From contig DEBV01000004.1 in NCBI GenBank assembly GCA_002348925.1, positions 1 through 41,801 on the forward strand: a stretch of DNA of 41,801 nucleotides, written 5' to 3'. Of this stretch, positions 33,442-41,801 are shown piece after piece (the stretch's first letter is position 1; the number at the start of each line of letters is the position of its first letter). Source of the DNA: Alphaproteobacteria bacterium UBA2947 (GTDB lineage: Bacteria > Pseudomonadota > Alphaproteobacteria > Rs-D84). Position numbers and translations under genes: made by a program. The notes under the pieces are model-generated. The model was not told the DNA's origin and did not search any database. It saw nothing but the letters and a program-made list of their open reading frames with translations.

Positions 33442-35691
33442 ATGTCTGAAATAATCGAAACAAATGAAATAAATGAAGTAAAAGTACCTACTTCGCCAAT
33501 TGAACATGAAATGCGAACATCGTTCCTTGATTACGCAATGTCTGTTATCGTGGACCGCGCATTGCCTGATGTAAGGGACGGTTGTAAACCTGTGCATCGT
33601 CGTATTTTGTATTCTATGTTGCGTCAGAAATTGTCGCCAAATGCTGCTTTTCGTAAGTGCGCAACGGTTGTTGGTGATGTGTTGGGGCATTATCATCCAC
33701 ATGGGGATTCTTCGGTTTATGATGCAATGGTGCGTCTTGCGCAAGACTTTTCAGTGCGTTATCCATTGATTGATGGTCAAGGAAACTTTGGTAATATTGA
33801 CGGTGACCCGCAGGCAGCATATCGTTATACTGAATCAAAAATGACACAGGCTGCGATGCTGATTATGGAAGGCATTGACGAAGACAGTGTCGATATGATG
33901 CCAAACTTTGATGGGACGACAGTAGAACCAACTGTAATGCCTGGCGCGTTTCCAAATTTGCTGGCAAACGGTGGTATGGGAATTGCTGTGGGTATGGCAA
34001 CCAATATTCCAACGCATAATGTTTCTGAAATTATGGATGCGCTGAATCTGGTTGTTGATAAGCCACAGGCAACGACCGAACAAATAATGAAAAAACTTGT
34101 CGGTCCAGATTTTCCAACAGGTGGTGTTTTAATTGACGATTTTGCAACGATTTGCAAAAACTATGACACAGGTCGCGGTGCGTTTCGTATTCGTGCAAAA
34201 TGGGAAGTGGAAAAACTTGATCGTGGGGCAGAGCAGGTAGTTATCACTGAAATTCCATATGGTATAGTTAAATCTAAATTGGTTGAACAAATTGCTGATT
34301 TAATCGACAACAAAAAATTGCCGTTGGTTGAAGATATTGTTGATGAATCTACGACAGATGTTCGCATTGTTATCACACCAAAGAATCGTAATATTCCAAT
34401 CGATAAAATGATGGCGCATTTGTTTGCGATGACTGATTTAGAATACAAATTCAACATGAATTTCAATGTGGTTGATTCTAACGGTGCACCACGTGTAATG
34501 CCGATTGGTGATGTGCTGCGTGAATTTATCGCGCACCAGAAAAATGTTTTAATTCGTCGCACTAAATGGCGTCTTGGCAATATAGAACGCAGATTGGAAA
34601 TTCTTGGTGGATTGTTAATCGTTTATTTAAATTTGGATCGGGTAATTGAAATTATCAGAAATGAAGACGATCCAAAAGCGGTCTTGATGGCGGAATTTCA
34701 GTTAACAGAAATTCAGGTTGAATCTATATTGAATACACGCTTGCGTTCTTTGCGTAAATTGGAAGAAATGGAAATCAAACGCGAAGACAAAGAACTGCGC
34801 GCGGAAAAAGAAAAATTGCAAGCGCTTCTTGACAGTGAAGAAATTCAAAACGCACAATTGCACGCGTGGTTTGACGATATTAAAAAACAGTACGCAAAAA
34901 ATACAGCACTTGGTCGTCGCCGTACACAGTGGGAATGTGTTGGCGAAGAAATCGTTGTTAACGCAGATGAATTTATCGAAAAAGAACCAATCACAGTTGT
35001 CTTGTCTGCGATGGGGTGGATACGCGCGGCCAAGGGACACCTTGATTTGAACAATCTTGATATGAAATTCAAAGAAGGCGATGAATTACAGTTTGCTTTC
35101 CATGCACAAACTACGGATAAAATTAACTTGTTTGCAAGTGGCGGAAAAATGTTTACTTTGTCTGCAAACGATTTGCCGTCTGCGCGTGGCTTTGGTGAAT
35201 CAGTGCGTATGATGGCGGACATTGGTGCCGAAGAAAACATAGTAAAAGCATTTGTATTGGATACAAACGCAAAATATCTGGTTGTTGGGCGCCATGGTAC
35301 TGGCTTTATAGTCGCGGGTGAAAACTGCGTCGCACAAACTAAAAATGGGAAACAGGTTATGAACGTTGACGAACATAACCCAGCGGTGCTGTGTGTTCGT
35401 GTTGATGGTGATATGGTCGCACTTTCTGGTTCGAACGATAAACTGTTGATATTTGAAACAGAACAGATTCCAGAAATGACACGTGGCAAAGGTGTAATCT
35501 TGCAGAAATACAATGCGGAACGCACTTACACAATCGACGCGATGTTCTTTAACATGTCGGATGGATTTGGTTGGACAACAGGTCGTGGTACGACAAAGTT
35601 AGACGATATAAAACCATGGCTGGCAAAACGCGCATCTCAGGGTCATACAATACCTGTTGGTTTCCCACGCAGTGGTAAATTCGGAAAATAA
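33442..35691 (+). CDS. parC: DNA topoisomerase IV subunit A
   Basis: 749 residues. The N-terminal winged-helix/tower domain begins EHEMRTSFLDYAMSVIVDRALP, with the quinolone-determining region HPHGDSSVYDAMVRLAQDF (Ser90 and Asp94, sensitive-type residues) and the catalytic Tyr129 in AYRYTES. A coiled coil lies near 430-480. The C-terminal beta-pinwheel (from about 500) lacks the GyrA box QRRGGKG and has weakly conserved blades (GWIRAAKGH, GYKVTFS-like segments). Length and missing GyrA box point to ParC of the alphaproteobacterial type. With ParE it decatenates daughter chromosomes. The gene stands alone; parE is not adjacent here. Confidence 0.93.
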   Translation: MSEIIETNEINEVKVPTSPIEHEMRTSFLDYAMSVIVDRALPDVRDGCKPVHRRILYSMLRQKLSPNAAFRKCATVVGDVLGHYHPHGDSSVYDAMVRLAQDFSVRYPLIDGQGNFGNIDGDPQAAYRYTESKMTQAAMLIMEGIDEDSVDMMPNFDGTTVEPTVMPGAFPNLLANGGMGIAVGMATNIPTHNVSEIMDALNLVVDKPQATTEQIMKKLVGPDFPTGGVLIDDFATICKNYDTGRGAFRIRAKWEVEKLDRGAEQVVITEIPYGIVKSKLVEQIADLIDNKKLPLVEDIVDESTTDVRIVITPKNRNIPIDKMMAHLFAMTDLEYKFNMNFNVVDSNGAPRVMPIGDVLREFIAHQKNVLIRRTKWRLGNIERRLEILGGLLIVYLNLDRVIEIIRNEDDPKAVLMAEFQLTEIQVESILNTRLRSLRKLEEMEIKREDKELRAEKEKLQALLDSEEIQNAQLHAWFDDIKKQYAKNTALGRRRTQWECVGEEIVVNADEFIEKEPITVVLSAMGWIRAAKGHLDLNNLDMKFKEGDELQFAFHAQTTDKINLFASGGKMFTLSANDLPSARGFGESVRMMADIGAEENIVKAFVLDTNAKYLVVGRHGTGFIVAGENCVAQTKNGKQVMNVDEHNPAVLCVRVDGDMVALSGSNDKLLIFETEQIPEMTRGKGVILQKYNAERTYTIDAMFFNMSDGFGWTTGRGTTKLDDIKPWLAKRASQGHTIPVGFPRSGKFGK

Positions 35692-35713
35692 TGTTTTGCC
35701 CTTTGGGCAGATA

Positions 35714-35743
35714 AAAAAACACCCGCAATCGCGGGTGTTTTTT
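35714..35743. terminator. bidirectional terminator between parC and rpmG
   Basis: Strong stem CACCCGC / GCGGGTG with a 4-nt loop, flanked by an A-run and a T-run of six each, serving both convergent genes. Confidence 0.9.
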
Positions 35744-35765
35744 CAATAATTTCTGCCTGAGAAAA

Positions 35766-35945
35766 CTAGTGGCTCATTTTTGCTTCTGTAAATACAACGT
35801 GTTTACGTAATTTTGGATCGTATTTACGGAATTTCATTTTACCCTGAGTATTTTCAGATTTTGTATTTTTTGTAGTTGTGTAATAAAAACCAGTTTCTTT
35901 ATTTTCCAGTTTTACAACTTCCTTGCTGCCTTTTTTAGATGCCAT
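35766..35945 (-). CDS. rpmG: 50S ribosomal protein L33
   Basis: 59 residues from MASKKGSKEVVKLENKETG, with the L33 features FYYTTTKNTK and KMKFRKYDPKLRKHVVFTE. It is the Cys-free, zinc-independent form. The start at 35945 was chosen over the ATG at 35951 because AAAAAAGG lies 9 nt away from it, whereas the longer start would be 2 nt from the site. It has a good minus-strand promoter and shares a terminator with parC. L33 sits near the ribosomal E site. Confidence 0.95.
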   Translation of the reverse strand: MASKKGSKEVVKLENKETGFYYTTTKNTKSENTQGKMKFRKYDPKLRKHVVFTEAKMSH

Positions 35946-35974
35946 TTTCATAACCTTTTTTAAATACTTCGGGC

Positions 35975-36003
35975 ATTGTATGTTATATTTTATGTAAAAT
36001 CAA
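35975..36003 (-). promoter_or_regulatory. rpmG promoter
   Basis: On the minus strand TTGATT (complement of 35998-36003), 17-nt spacer, TACAAT (complement of 35975-35980). Confidence 0.7.
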
Positions 36004-36027
36004 GTTTTTTTTACAGGGACATGGCAA

Positions 36028-36083
36028 TTTTATCACATAATATGCTTGACCGTTTTTTTTGTTTTTTGGTATAATGAAAATAT
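36028..36083 (+). repeat. duplicated promoter module, copy 1
   Basis: 56 bp almost identical to 39336-39391. It contains TTGACC (36046-36051), an 18-nt spacer with eight T, G, six T and GG, and TATAAT (36070-36075) with an extended -10 TGG. The only difference from copy 2 is a G/T change at the base two before the -10. A leader of about 120 nt follows to 36203, which shows the palindrome CTGCATATGCAG (36164-36175) and otherwise no gene. Confidence 0.8.
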
Positions 36084-36203
36084 TAGTAAGGGGAAAAAGG
36101 CAAAATTTGCGGGAAGTCTGCGCGTTTTAAGTGATTTAATTTACGGTGTAAGAAACGTATTTTCTGCATATGCAGTGCATGTAAAAAGGAAGGATGTATA
36201 AAA

Positions 36204-39200
36204 ATGTTAAAAATAAGAAATTTCTTTCATGTAATTACTGGCGCATTTTTCGCATTATGTTTGATGTCTGTGTCGGGTACAGCATTGGCATATACGATTA
36301 CGTTGAATGCTTCTTCTGCAACAAGCCAAGGAACATCTTCTCTTGATTCTACTCCTGTTGGTGCGATGGTTCAGGGCCAATCAATGTCAACAACCGAACA
36401 CCCAATAACGTTGCCAACAAGAACAGGTTGGACATTCCAGGGATACTATAATGAGGGGCTGGATACAACGTATATTAGTTCCAGTGGTTATATAACTACA
36501 GATGGTATAAACACGGCAAAAAGTTTAACTGGAAATACAACATGGTATGCCCTTTGGAGAAGAGATAGCAATTGTTCGGCTGGAACATATTGGACGGGCA
36601 GCAGTTGTGCTACATGTACAACGGGATATTACTGTCCAAATTCTACGATTGTGTACAATCATACTACCAACGGGGCAGGAAGATACGCGTGTACAAGTTT
36701 TCGTTCAAACACAATAACAAATGGTACAGGAAAAACGTCAAAAAGTGACTGTTTGTGCAAAGCCGGTATGTATTTAAGTGGCTCTACATGTACTACAACT
36801 TCGGCTGGGTATTACAGTGGCGTAGACAACTCACAGACAGAATGTTCTGCTGGATACTACAGTACAAGTGGTGCAAGCAGTTGCAGTCCTGTATCTGCTG
36901 GTTACTATACCACAGGTGGCGGAACATCTGCGACACCAACTGCCAATGGTAATGGATGTATAAGTACTTACAGTTGTGGAAAGGTCAGCGCTGGATATTT
37001 CAGCACTGGTGGTGCAACAAAGTCTGCCCCTAATAGCACTGCTGGTGGTGAAAGCGGTACTGGCAGCAATGGCTGTATCAGTGGTCAAACATGTGGGGCA
37101 GTATCTGCGGGTTATTACAACAATGGTGGCGGAATAAAGGCCGAACCACAAACGAGCGGGGAAGGTTGCATAAGTGGTAAATCTTGTGGAATGCTAAGTG
37201 CTGGATATTTCAGTACAGGCGGTGCGATAAGTGCTACCCCAAACGCAACAGTTGGTGGTGCGAATGCTAGTGGCATGAATGGATGTGTCATTGGTAGATG
37301 TGGATTGGTGTCTGCTGGGTATTACAGCACAGGTGGTGGAACATCCGCAACACCAAAAAATGCTGATGAAGGATGTTTGCATATTTATAGTTGTGGAAAG
37401 GTATCAACGGGATATTACAGCAATGGTGGTGGAACATCTGCGACACCAACCAGCAGCGGTGATTGCGTAAGTGGCCGTACCTGTGGTTATTGCAACACTT
37501 GGCGCACAGACACGACAACCGCAGATGCTGGTGGTACAGGAACATCGTCTTGTTTATGTAAAGCGGGTATGTACCTGAACAGCAGTAATGTCTGTACAAC
37601 AACAGAAACAGGATATTACAGTGGTATAAGCAATGACAGAAGCGCATGCAGCACTTGGCGTTCAAACACAACTACGACAAGTACAGGTTCGACCAGTTCG
37701 GCCGCTTGTGTATGTAAAGCTGGTATGTATTTAAGTGGTACTACATGTACTAATGCTTCTGCTGGGTATTACAGTGGTGTAAGTAATACTCAGACAATAT
37801 GTAGTGCTGGTACTTATAGTACAGGTGGTGCAAGTGCATGTACAGATTGTAATTCAACTGGTTATTCTGGTTATACAACTGCTTCTACTGGTGCATCGGC
37901 TGAAAATATGTGTAAAAGAGACTTTACACTTTGGAGATTTGGTGCAACAGGCACGCTTACAACAACTGCAGGGTCAGTTGAATCTGGCGGTAGTGGGAAT
38001 GACAAATTAGTTTGTACCAAGGGTCAAAACTGTTATATGCCTGATTCTAGTAAATTAAGTTTGGATGGTTGGACATTTTTGGGAGGTTGGTCACAACAAA
38101 GTCAGCCGAGTTCTTCACCGTGTACTGCTAGTTTTACGGCAAATACATCTGTGTCTACTAGTGGTGCTGATTCTTTGTTCCCATGTGCAAAACCAACGGT
38201 ATTCACAATACCTGTAACCGTTATTGCCAATGGTAATACTGTGAAAAAAGGAACACAAAGTTTGTGTTATCAATTGTATAGAAAAGACAGTACTAATGAG
38301 CCATCTACGACAGGTACACTTGTTGCCAAGGTATATCTTAACCCTAATGATCCTGAACCTTGTACAGAACTTGGGGCTGAAGTGACAAGCAGTACACAAA
38401 TAACCATACCAACATGGCCAGGGCATACTTTCAAAGGTTTTTATACTAATTCAACTGGTGGTTCGAATGCAATTTCCAATACAGGATATGTCCAACAGGG
38501 CTTCTTGGAAGGTTTCTATACGTCGAATTATTTTTCAGATCCTTATTCAACCAATGCGACAAACCACCAATTGTATGCACAATTTGAAACATCAAATGTG
38601 CAATGTGCGGCGGGTACGTTCTTGGTGGGGTTGTATGGTGACTGTATGACGTGTTCTGCTGGATCTTACTGTCCAGGTGGTACCTATACAAGTGAAGACC
38701 AAGAAAATGTTGGTATAACTGTTTGTGGTAAAAATACATACAGTGGCGAAGGTGCGGCATCATGTACAGCATGTGCAAGTGGTTATGGTATATCTGATAA
38801 TGGAACTAATGCCCAATATCATAACAGTAAATATCAGTGTACTGCATCTATCACTTTGAACAAGAATGGTGGAAGCGGTGATATAACAGTTTATTCAAAT
38901 CCTGTCGGTGGTACGACCAATGCAGCGATTACTTGCCATCAAGACGAAGTTTGCAGTTTCCCAAGCACATCTGGTTTGACACAAGATGGATATGGGTTTA
39001 CTGGCAAGTGGTCAAAAACAGAAAATTGTTCAGACGGTGGTGCTACAAGCTTTACGAACCCAACTGGTACATACTATGCCTGTAAGACGGCAAATCCAAT
39101 TACAATCAAATGGATTGATGTTGGAACGGCTGGCTCTGGATTTACAGCGGTTTCTGGTGAAGCCAATGCTTATACATCGATAGTAAGCTTTAATGGCAAC

Positions 39201-39269
39201 ATCACAACCCCACAGGCTGGTTTCTCAAAAACAGGGATGACATTCTTGGGGTGGAAGTTCGAAAAATAA
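36204..39269 (+). CDS. giant secreted repeat protein (InlB B-repeats and Cys/Gly/Tyr-rich repeats)
   Basis: 1021 residues. Signal peptide to about 29 (SVSGTALAY). Residues 30-118 are an InlB-type B-repeat (Flg_new-like), with TRTGWTFQGYYNEG and NTTWYALW as the signature strand and end. From 124 come EGF/TNFR-like Cys units such as GTYWTGSSCATCTTGYYC and CLCKAGMYLSGSTC. Residues 230-429 hold six VSAGYYSTGG-type repeats with alternating lengths. More CxCKAGMYL units follow to about 550, then a second B-repeat near 690-790 (GHTFKGFYTN), a Cys unit and two further B-repeat-like blocks, ending MTFLGWKFEK. The disulfide-rich repeats suggest an extracellular or surface protein used in contact with other cells. 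No anchor domain is recognised. AAGGAAGGA lies upstream of the ATG. A terminator follows at 39286. Confidence 0.85.
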   Translation: MLKIRNFFHVITGAFFALCLMSVSGTALAYTITLNASSATSQGTSSLDSTPVGAMVQGQSMSTTEHPITLPTRTGWTFQGYYNEGLDTTYISSSGYITTDGINTAKSLTGNTTWYALWRRDSNCSAGTYWTGSSCATCTTGYYCPNSTIVYNHTTNGAGRYACTSFRSNTITNGTGKTSKSDCLCKAGMYLSGSTCTTTSAGYYSGVDNSQTECSAGYYSTSGASSCSPVSAGYYTTGGGTSATPTANGNGCISTYSCGKVSAGYFSTGGATKSAPNSTAGGESGTGSNGCISGQTCGAVSAGYYNNGGGIKAEPQTSGEGCISGKSCGMLSAGYFSTGGAISATPNATVGGANASGMNGCVIGRCGLVSAGYYSTGGGTSATPKNADEGCLHIYSCGKVSTGYYSNGGGTSATPTSSGDCVSGRTCGYCNTWRTDTTTADAGGTGTSSCLCKAGMYLNSSNVCTTTETGYYSGISNDRSACSTWRSNTTTTSTGSTSSAACVCKAGMYLSGTTCTNASAGYYSGVSNTQTICSAGTYSTGGASACTDCNSTGYSGYTTASTGASAENMCKRDFTLWRFGATGTLTTTAGSVESGGSGNDKLVCTKGQNCYMPDSSKLSLDGWTFLGGWSQQSQPSSSPCTASFTANTSVSTSGADSLFPCAKPTVFTIPVTVIANGNTVKKGTQSLCYQLYRKDSTNEPSTTGTLVAKVYLNPNDPEPCTELGAEVTSSTQITIPTWPGHTFKGFYTNSTGGSNAISNTGYVQQGFLEGFYTSNYFSDPYSTNATNHQLYAQFETSNVQCAAGTFLVGLYGDCMTCSAGSYCPGGTYTSEDQENVGITVCGKNTYSGEGAASCTACASGYGISDNGTNAQYHNSKYQCTASITLNKNGGSGDITVYSNPVGGTTNAAITCHQDEVCSFPSTSGLTQDGYGFTGKWSKTENCSDGGATSFTNPTGTYYACKTANPITIKWIDVGTAGSGFTAVSGEANAYTSIVSFNGNITTPQAGFSKTGMTFLGWKFEK
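36891..37490 (+). repeat. six tandem GYYSTGG repeats, alternating length
   Basis: In the giant protein, residues 230-429: six degenerate units of pattern VSAGY-Y/F-STGGxxSATP...GC...CG. Their lengths are 31, 39, 31, 38, 31 and 30 residues, so short and long units alternate and the higher-order period is about 70 residues (210 nt). Each unit carries two Cys near its end. Confidence 0.8.
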
Positions 39270-39285
39270 AATTATAAATTCGTTT

Positions 39286-39317
39286 AAAAAAAGTCGTGGT
39301 TTGCCACGACTTTTTTT
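39286..39317 (+). terminator. intrinsic terminator
   Basis: Stem GTCGTGG / CCACGAC with a 4-nt loop, A-run on the left and seven T on the right, after the first giant repeat gene. Confidence 0.9.
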
Positions 39318-39335
39318 GGCATAAAATTATAACAT

Positions 39336-39391
39336 TTTTATCACATAATATGCTTGACCGTTTTTTTTGTTTTTTTGTATAATGAAAATAT
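39336..39391 (+). repeat. duplicated promoter module, copy 2
   Basis: Near-identical to 36028-36083. TTGACC (39354-39359), an 18-nt spacer with eight T, G, seven T and one G, and TATAAT (39378-39383). The base change removes the extended -10. The distance to the start codon is only about 31 nt, much shorter than for copy 1. Confidence 0.8.
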
Positions 39392-39414
39392 GTAAAAAAA
39401 GGGAAGGCTCGCAA

Positions 39415-41801
39415 ATGGTGGGAAAACGGGGATTTTTTAACTTTATAAAAAGTGCATTTTTCGCATTGTGTTTGGTGTTTGTGTCGGGTACAGCATTGGC
39501 ATATACGATTACGTTGAATGCTTCTTCTGCAACAAGCCAAGGAACATCTTCTCTTGATTCTACTCCTGTTGGTGCGATGGTTCAGGGCCAATCAATGTCA
39601 ACAACCGAACACCCAATAACGCTGCCAACAAGAACAGGTTGGACATTCCAGGGATACTATAATGATGGGATTGATACAACGTATATTAATTCCAGTGGTT
39701 ATATAACTACAGATGGTATAAACACGGCAAAAAGTTTAACTGGAAATACGACATGGTACGCCCTTTGGAAAAGAAATAGCAATTGTTCGGCTGGAACATA
39801 TTGGACGGGCAGTGCTTGTGCCACATGTACTGCGGGTTATTACTGTCCATCTTCAACAATAGTATATAGCTACATGTCTAGTGGAGGAAGAAAAGTTTGT
39901 GCTGCGGGTAAATACAGCAGCAGTGGTGCAACAAGTTGCAGCAATGTAAGTGAAGGTTATCATGCAACAGGATGTAATGCATCGAATGAAGCATGTACAG
40001 GGCAAGCAGCGAACACATATACGGTGACACTTAATAAAAATGCGACTGATGCAACGGCAGGTACTACATCCGTGACCGCAACATATAACAGTGCGATGCC
40101 AACACCAATTACAAAGCCATCACGCACAGGATATACTTTTGCGGGTTATTATGACACATCTGCAACAACAGGCGGAACACAATATTATACCTCTACTGGT
40201 GCCAGTGCGCGTAGTTGGAACAAAACATCAAATACAACATTGTATGCCCGCTGGATTTCTCTTAAAACACTTACTCTTGACAAGGACGGCGGAAGCGGTG
40301 GTACGAGTTATTTGTACTTTAACAGCACAGGAGTTTATTCAAATAATACTGGCACCACAGCGGTTAGTTGGCCTATATCTGTACCATCAAAAACAGGTTA
40401 TACATTTGGTGGCTATCTTTATCAGCCTAGCAGTAGTAGCACTGGCAGTACAGTGATAAATTCCGCTGGTAACGAAGCCGCAGGAGGTTATTTCATTGCT
40501 GCTTTAACTGGTGGCAGTGGAGATTTTGCAAACGACCTTACCTTAACTGCCAAATGGACTGCGAAAAGCATATCCTGTGATCCTGGGTATTATTTAAAAG
40601 CGAACAGTGAAAATTGTAACACCCTATGTCCAATGGGACAATATTGTGAAGGCGGAACGTTTGAATATGACGGTACTGCAAAAGGTGTGACAGGCAATAT
40701 AGCCGCTGGATACTACAGCTATAGTGGCGGTATAAGCGCGACCCCAACTGGATCAGGTAACGGTTGTGTTGGTGGTTCCAGTTGTGGAATAGTGTCCGCT
40801 GGATATTTCTGTGAAGGAGGCTGTTGGAGTGCGACACCAAATGACACCATTGGTGGTGCGACTGCCAATGGTATGAACGGTTGTATTGCGGGTAAATGCG
40901 GAAAGGTAAGTGCTGGATACTACAGCAGTGGTGGTGGAACATCTGCAACACCAACTGAACGTGGCAATGGTTGTTTGGCTACAAACAGTCTCAATTGCGG
41001 ACCAGTAGCTGCAGGTAGGTACAGTACAGGTGGTGCAACAACTGCTCAAGGTACAGGTGCTGTTAGTATTGGTTATTACAGCAGTGGTGGTGCAACAATA
41101 TCAACACCAGCCAGCACCAGTTGTGTAGGTTCTGGCAATACATGCGGTGCATGCAGCGCTTGGCGCACAAACACAACAACAAGTGGTAGCGGTGGTACAG
41201 GAACCTCGTCTTGTTTATGTAAAGCTGGTACGTATTTAAGTGGTACTACATGTGTAGCAACAGAAGTAGGATATTTCAGTGGTGTAAACAACTCTCAATT
41301 GAAGTGTGACGATTATATTCCAAATACAACTACGACAGGTACGGGAAAAACATCAACAAATGATTGTTTTTGCAAAGGCGGAATGTATATGGGCAGTGGA
41401 CATTGTGTCAACACTTCCGCTGGGTATTACAGTGGTGTAAGCGATACACAGACAGCATGTGACGTAGATACGTACAGCACTGGTGGTGCAAGCAGTTGTA
41501 CGCCTGTAAGCACAGGTTATCATACAACAGGATGTAATTCTTCAAGTAAGGCATGTACAGGGCAAGCAGCGAACACATACACAGTGACGCTTGATAAAAA
41601 TGCATCTGATGCAACGGCTGGTACTACGTCCAAAACAGCAACCTATGGCAGTGCTATGCCAACACCGATTACATTGCCATCGCGTACAGGATATACTTTT
41701 GCGGGATATTATGACACATCTGCAACAACAGGCGGAACGCAATATTATACCTCTACTGGTGCTAGTGCACGTAGTTGGAACAAAACATCAAATACAACAT
41801 T
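39415..41801 (+). CDS. giant secreted repeat protein, second copy (partial, runs off window)
   Basis: At least 795 residues with no stop before the window end. It starts MVGKRGFFNFIKSAFFALC with GGGAAGG 7 nt upstream, and has a signal peptide to GTALAY. The first B-repeat and first Cys unit are nearly identical to the 36204 protein. Then come a Cys unit with KYSSSGATSC and B-repeats at about 200-280 (SRTGYTFAGYYDT) and 285-380 (SKTGYTFGGYLYQ). Units of the GYYSSGG type follow at residues 429-580 (lengths 31, 38, 33, 19, 31), then CLCKAGTYLSGTTC units, and a second copy of the 200-280 B-repeat that is cut by the window. Like its neighbour it is probably a surface or secreted, disulfide-rich protein. 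Its C-terminus and any anchor are unseen. Confidence 0.85.
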   Translation, partial: MVGKRGFFNFIKSAFFALCLVFVSGTALAYTITLNASSATSQGTSSLDSTPVGAMVQGQSMSTTEHPITLPTRTGWTFQGYYNDGIDTTYINSSGYITTDGINTAKSLTGNTTWYALWKRNSNCSAGTYWTGSACATCTAGYYCPSSTIVYSYMSSGGRKVCAAGKYSSSGATSCSNVSEGYHATGCNASNEACTGQAANTYTVTLNKNATDATAGTTSVTATYNSAMPTPITKPSRTGYTFAGYYDTSATTGGTQYYTSTGASARSWNKTSNTTLYARWISLKTLTLDKDGGSGGTSYLYFNSTGVYSNNTGTTAVSWPISVPSKTGYTFGGYLYQPSSSSTGSTVINSAGNEAAGGYFIAALTGGSGDFANDLTLTAKWTAKSISCDPGYYLKANSENCNTLCPMGQYCEGGTFEYDGTAKGVTGNIAAGYYSYSGGISATPTGSGNGCVGGSSCGIVSAGYFCEGGCWSATPNDTIGGATANGMNGCIAGKCGKVSAGYYSSGGGTSATPTERGNGCLATNSLNCGPVAAGRYSTGGATTAQGTGAVSIGYYSSGGATISTPASTSCVGSGNTCGACSAWRTNTTTSGSGGTGTSSCLCKAGTYLSGTTCVATEVGYFSGVNNSQLKCDDYIPNTTTTGTGKTSTNDCFCKGGMYMGSGHCVNTSAGYYSGVSDTQTACDVDTYSTGGASSCTPVSTGYHTTGCNSSSKACTGQAANTYTVTLDKNASDATAGTTSKTATYGSAMPTPITLPSRTGYTFAGYYDTSATTGGTQYYTSTGASARSWNKTSNTT
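39901..40241 (+). repeat. in-frame direct repeat, copy 1 (partner 41461-41801)
   Basis: About 340 bp repeat at an offset of exactly 1560 bp (520 codons) with no indels. It encodes a Cys unit and a B-repeat (NTYTVTL to WNKTSNTT). The two copies differ at scattered positions, mostly third codon bases. Confidence 0.85.
41461..41801 (+). repeat. in-frame direct repeat, copy 2 (truncated by window end)
   Basis: Second copy of 39901-40241, 1560 bp downstream in the same reading frame. It probably continues past the window. Confidence 0.85.

Noticed and set aside
33988..34020. Quinolone resistance changes in ParC
   Set aside because: The determining region keeps Ser90 and Asp94, the sensitive-type residues.
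36084..36203. A remnant start in the leader of the first giant gene (AAATTTGCGGGAAG, resembling AAATGGTGGGAAAA of copy 2)
   Set aside because: The frame from TTG reaches a stop after seven codons, so it is at most a relic. The ATG at 36204 has AAGGAAGGA and gives a signal peptide.
36891..37490. Possible CRISPR array
   Set aside because: The repeats are degenerate, of unequal length, and lie inside one open frame encoding GYYSTGG units.

Overview
The window looks like chromosomal DNA of an AT-rich alphaproteobacterium with a reduced or host-associated style. The evidence is the form of ribosomal proteins L27, L31 and L34, several tandem VirB6-like membrane proteins as seen in Rickettsiales and relatives, a short valyl-tRNA synthetase, and many secreted Ser/Thr/Arg-rich or Cys-rich envelope proteins. 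The lineage is inferred; nothing here fixes genus or order. The standard code with TGA as stop fits all genes read.

Layout. 1-510: 3' end of the 23S rRNA gene, the 5S gene and a terminator. 532-2475: a small membrane protein, a VIT1/CCC1-type transporter, a small secreted Cys-rich protein, a structured intergenic stretch, and a PagL-like lipid A deacylase. 2571-10583: three large secreted Cys-rich proteins of unknown function (two share a domain; the third has a Gln-rich coiled coil), with rplU-rpmA between the second and third. 10616-13438: dnaQ and uvrD, transcribed divergently from one overlapping promoter region. 13440-20029: five VirB6/TrbL-like polytopic membrane proteins, four in a tight minus-strand operon and one divergent. 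20098-21649: an unknown protein, rpmE, and an inositol-monophosphatase-fold protein that has lost its metal ligands. 21692-27225: a cell-wall block of bifunctional PBP1A, mraY, ftsW and murG. 27277-29599: an OmpA-like periplasmic protein, comF and a small unknown. 29677-35945: valS, an acyl-ACP thioesterase, rpmH (too short for ordinary ORF cut-offs) with a 36-residue membrane protein upstream, parC and rpmG. 36028-41801: two tandem giant secreted proteins made of InlB-type B-repeats and Cys/Gly/Tyr-rich repeats. The second runs off the window.

How it fits together. About half the window is core machinery (translation, replication/repair, peptidoglycan synthesis). The rest is cell envelope. 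The most promising undescribed system is the combination of five VirB6-like channel-type proteins with the nearby family of large secreted disulfide-rich proteins. No T4SS ATPase or VirB8/9/10 gene is in this window, so a link to a type IV secretion machine is inference. The second point of interest is the tandem pair of repeat proteins, whose promoters and N-termini are near-identical copies and carry T-tracts inside the promoter spacer, which suggests variation at the surface.

Promoters are often readable: -35 hexamer, 16-18 nt spacer, TATAAT-like -10, frequently with an extended -10 (TGnTATAAT). Several lie so close to the start codon that the mRNAs would be nearly leaderless. No tRNA gene, insertion sequence or CRISPR array was recognised.
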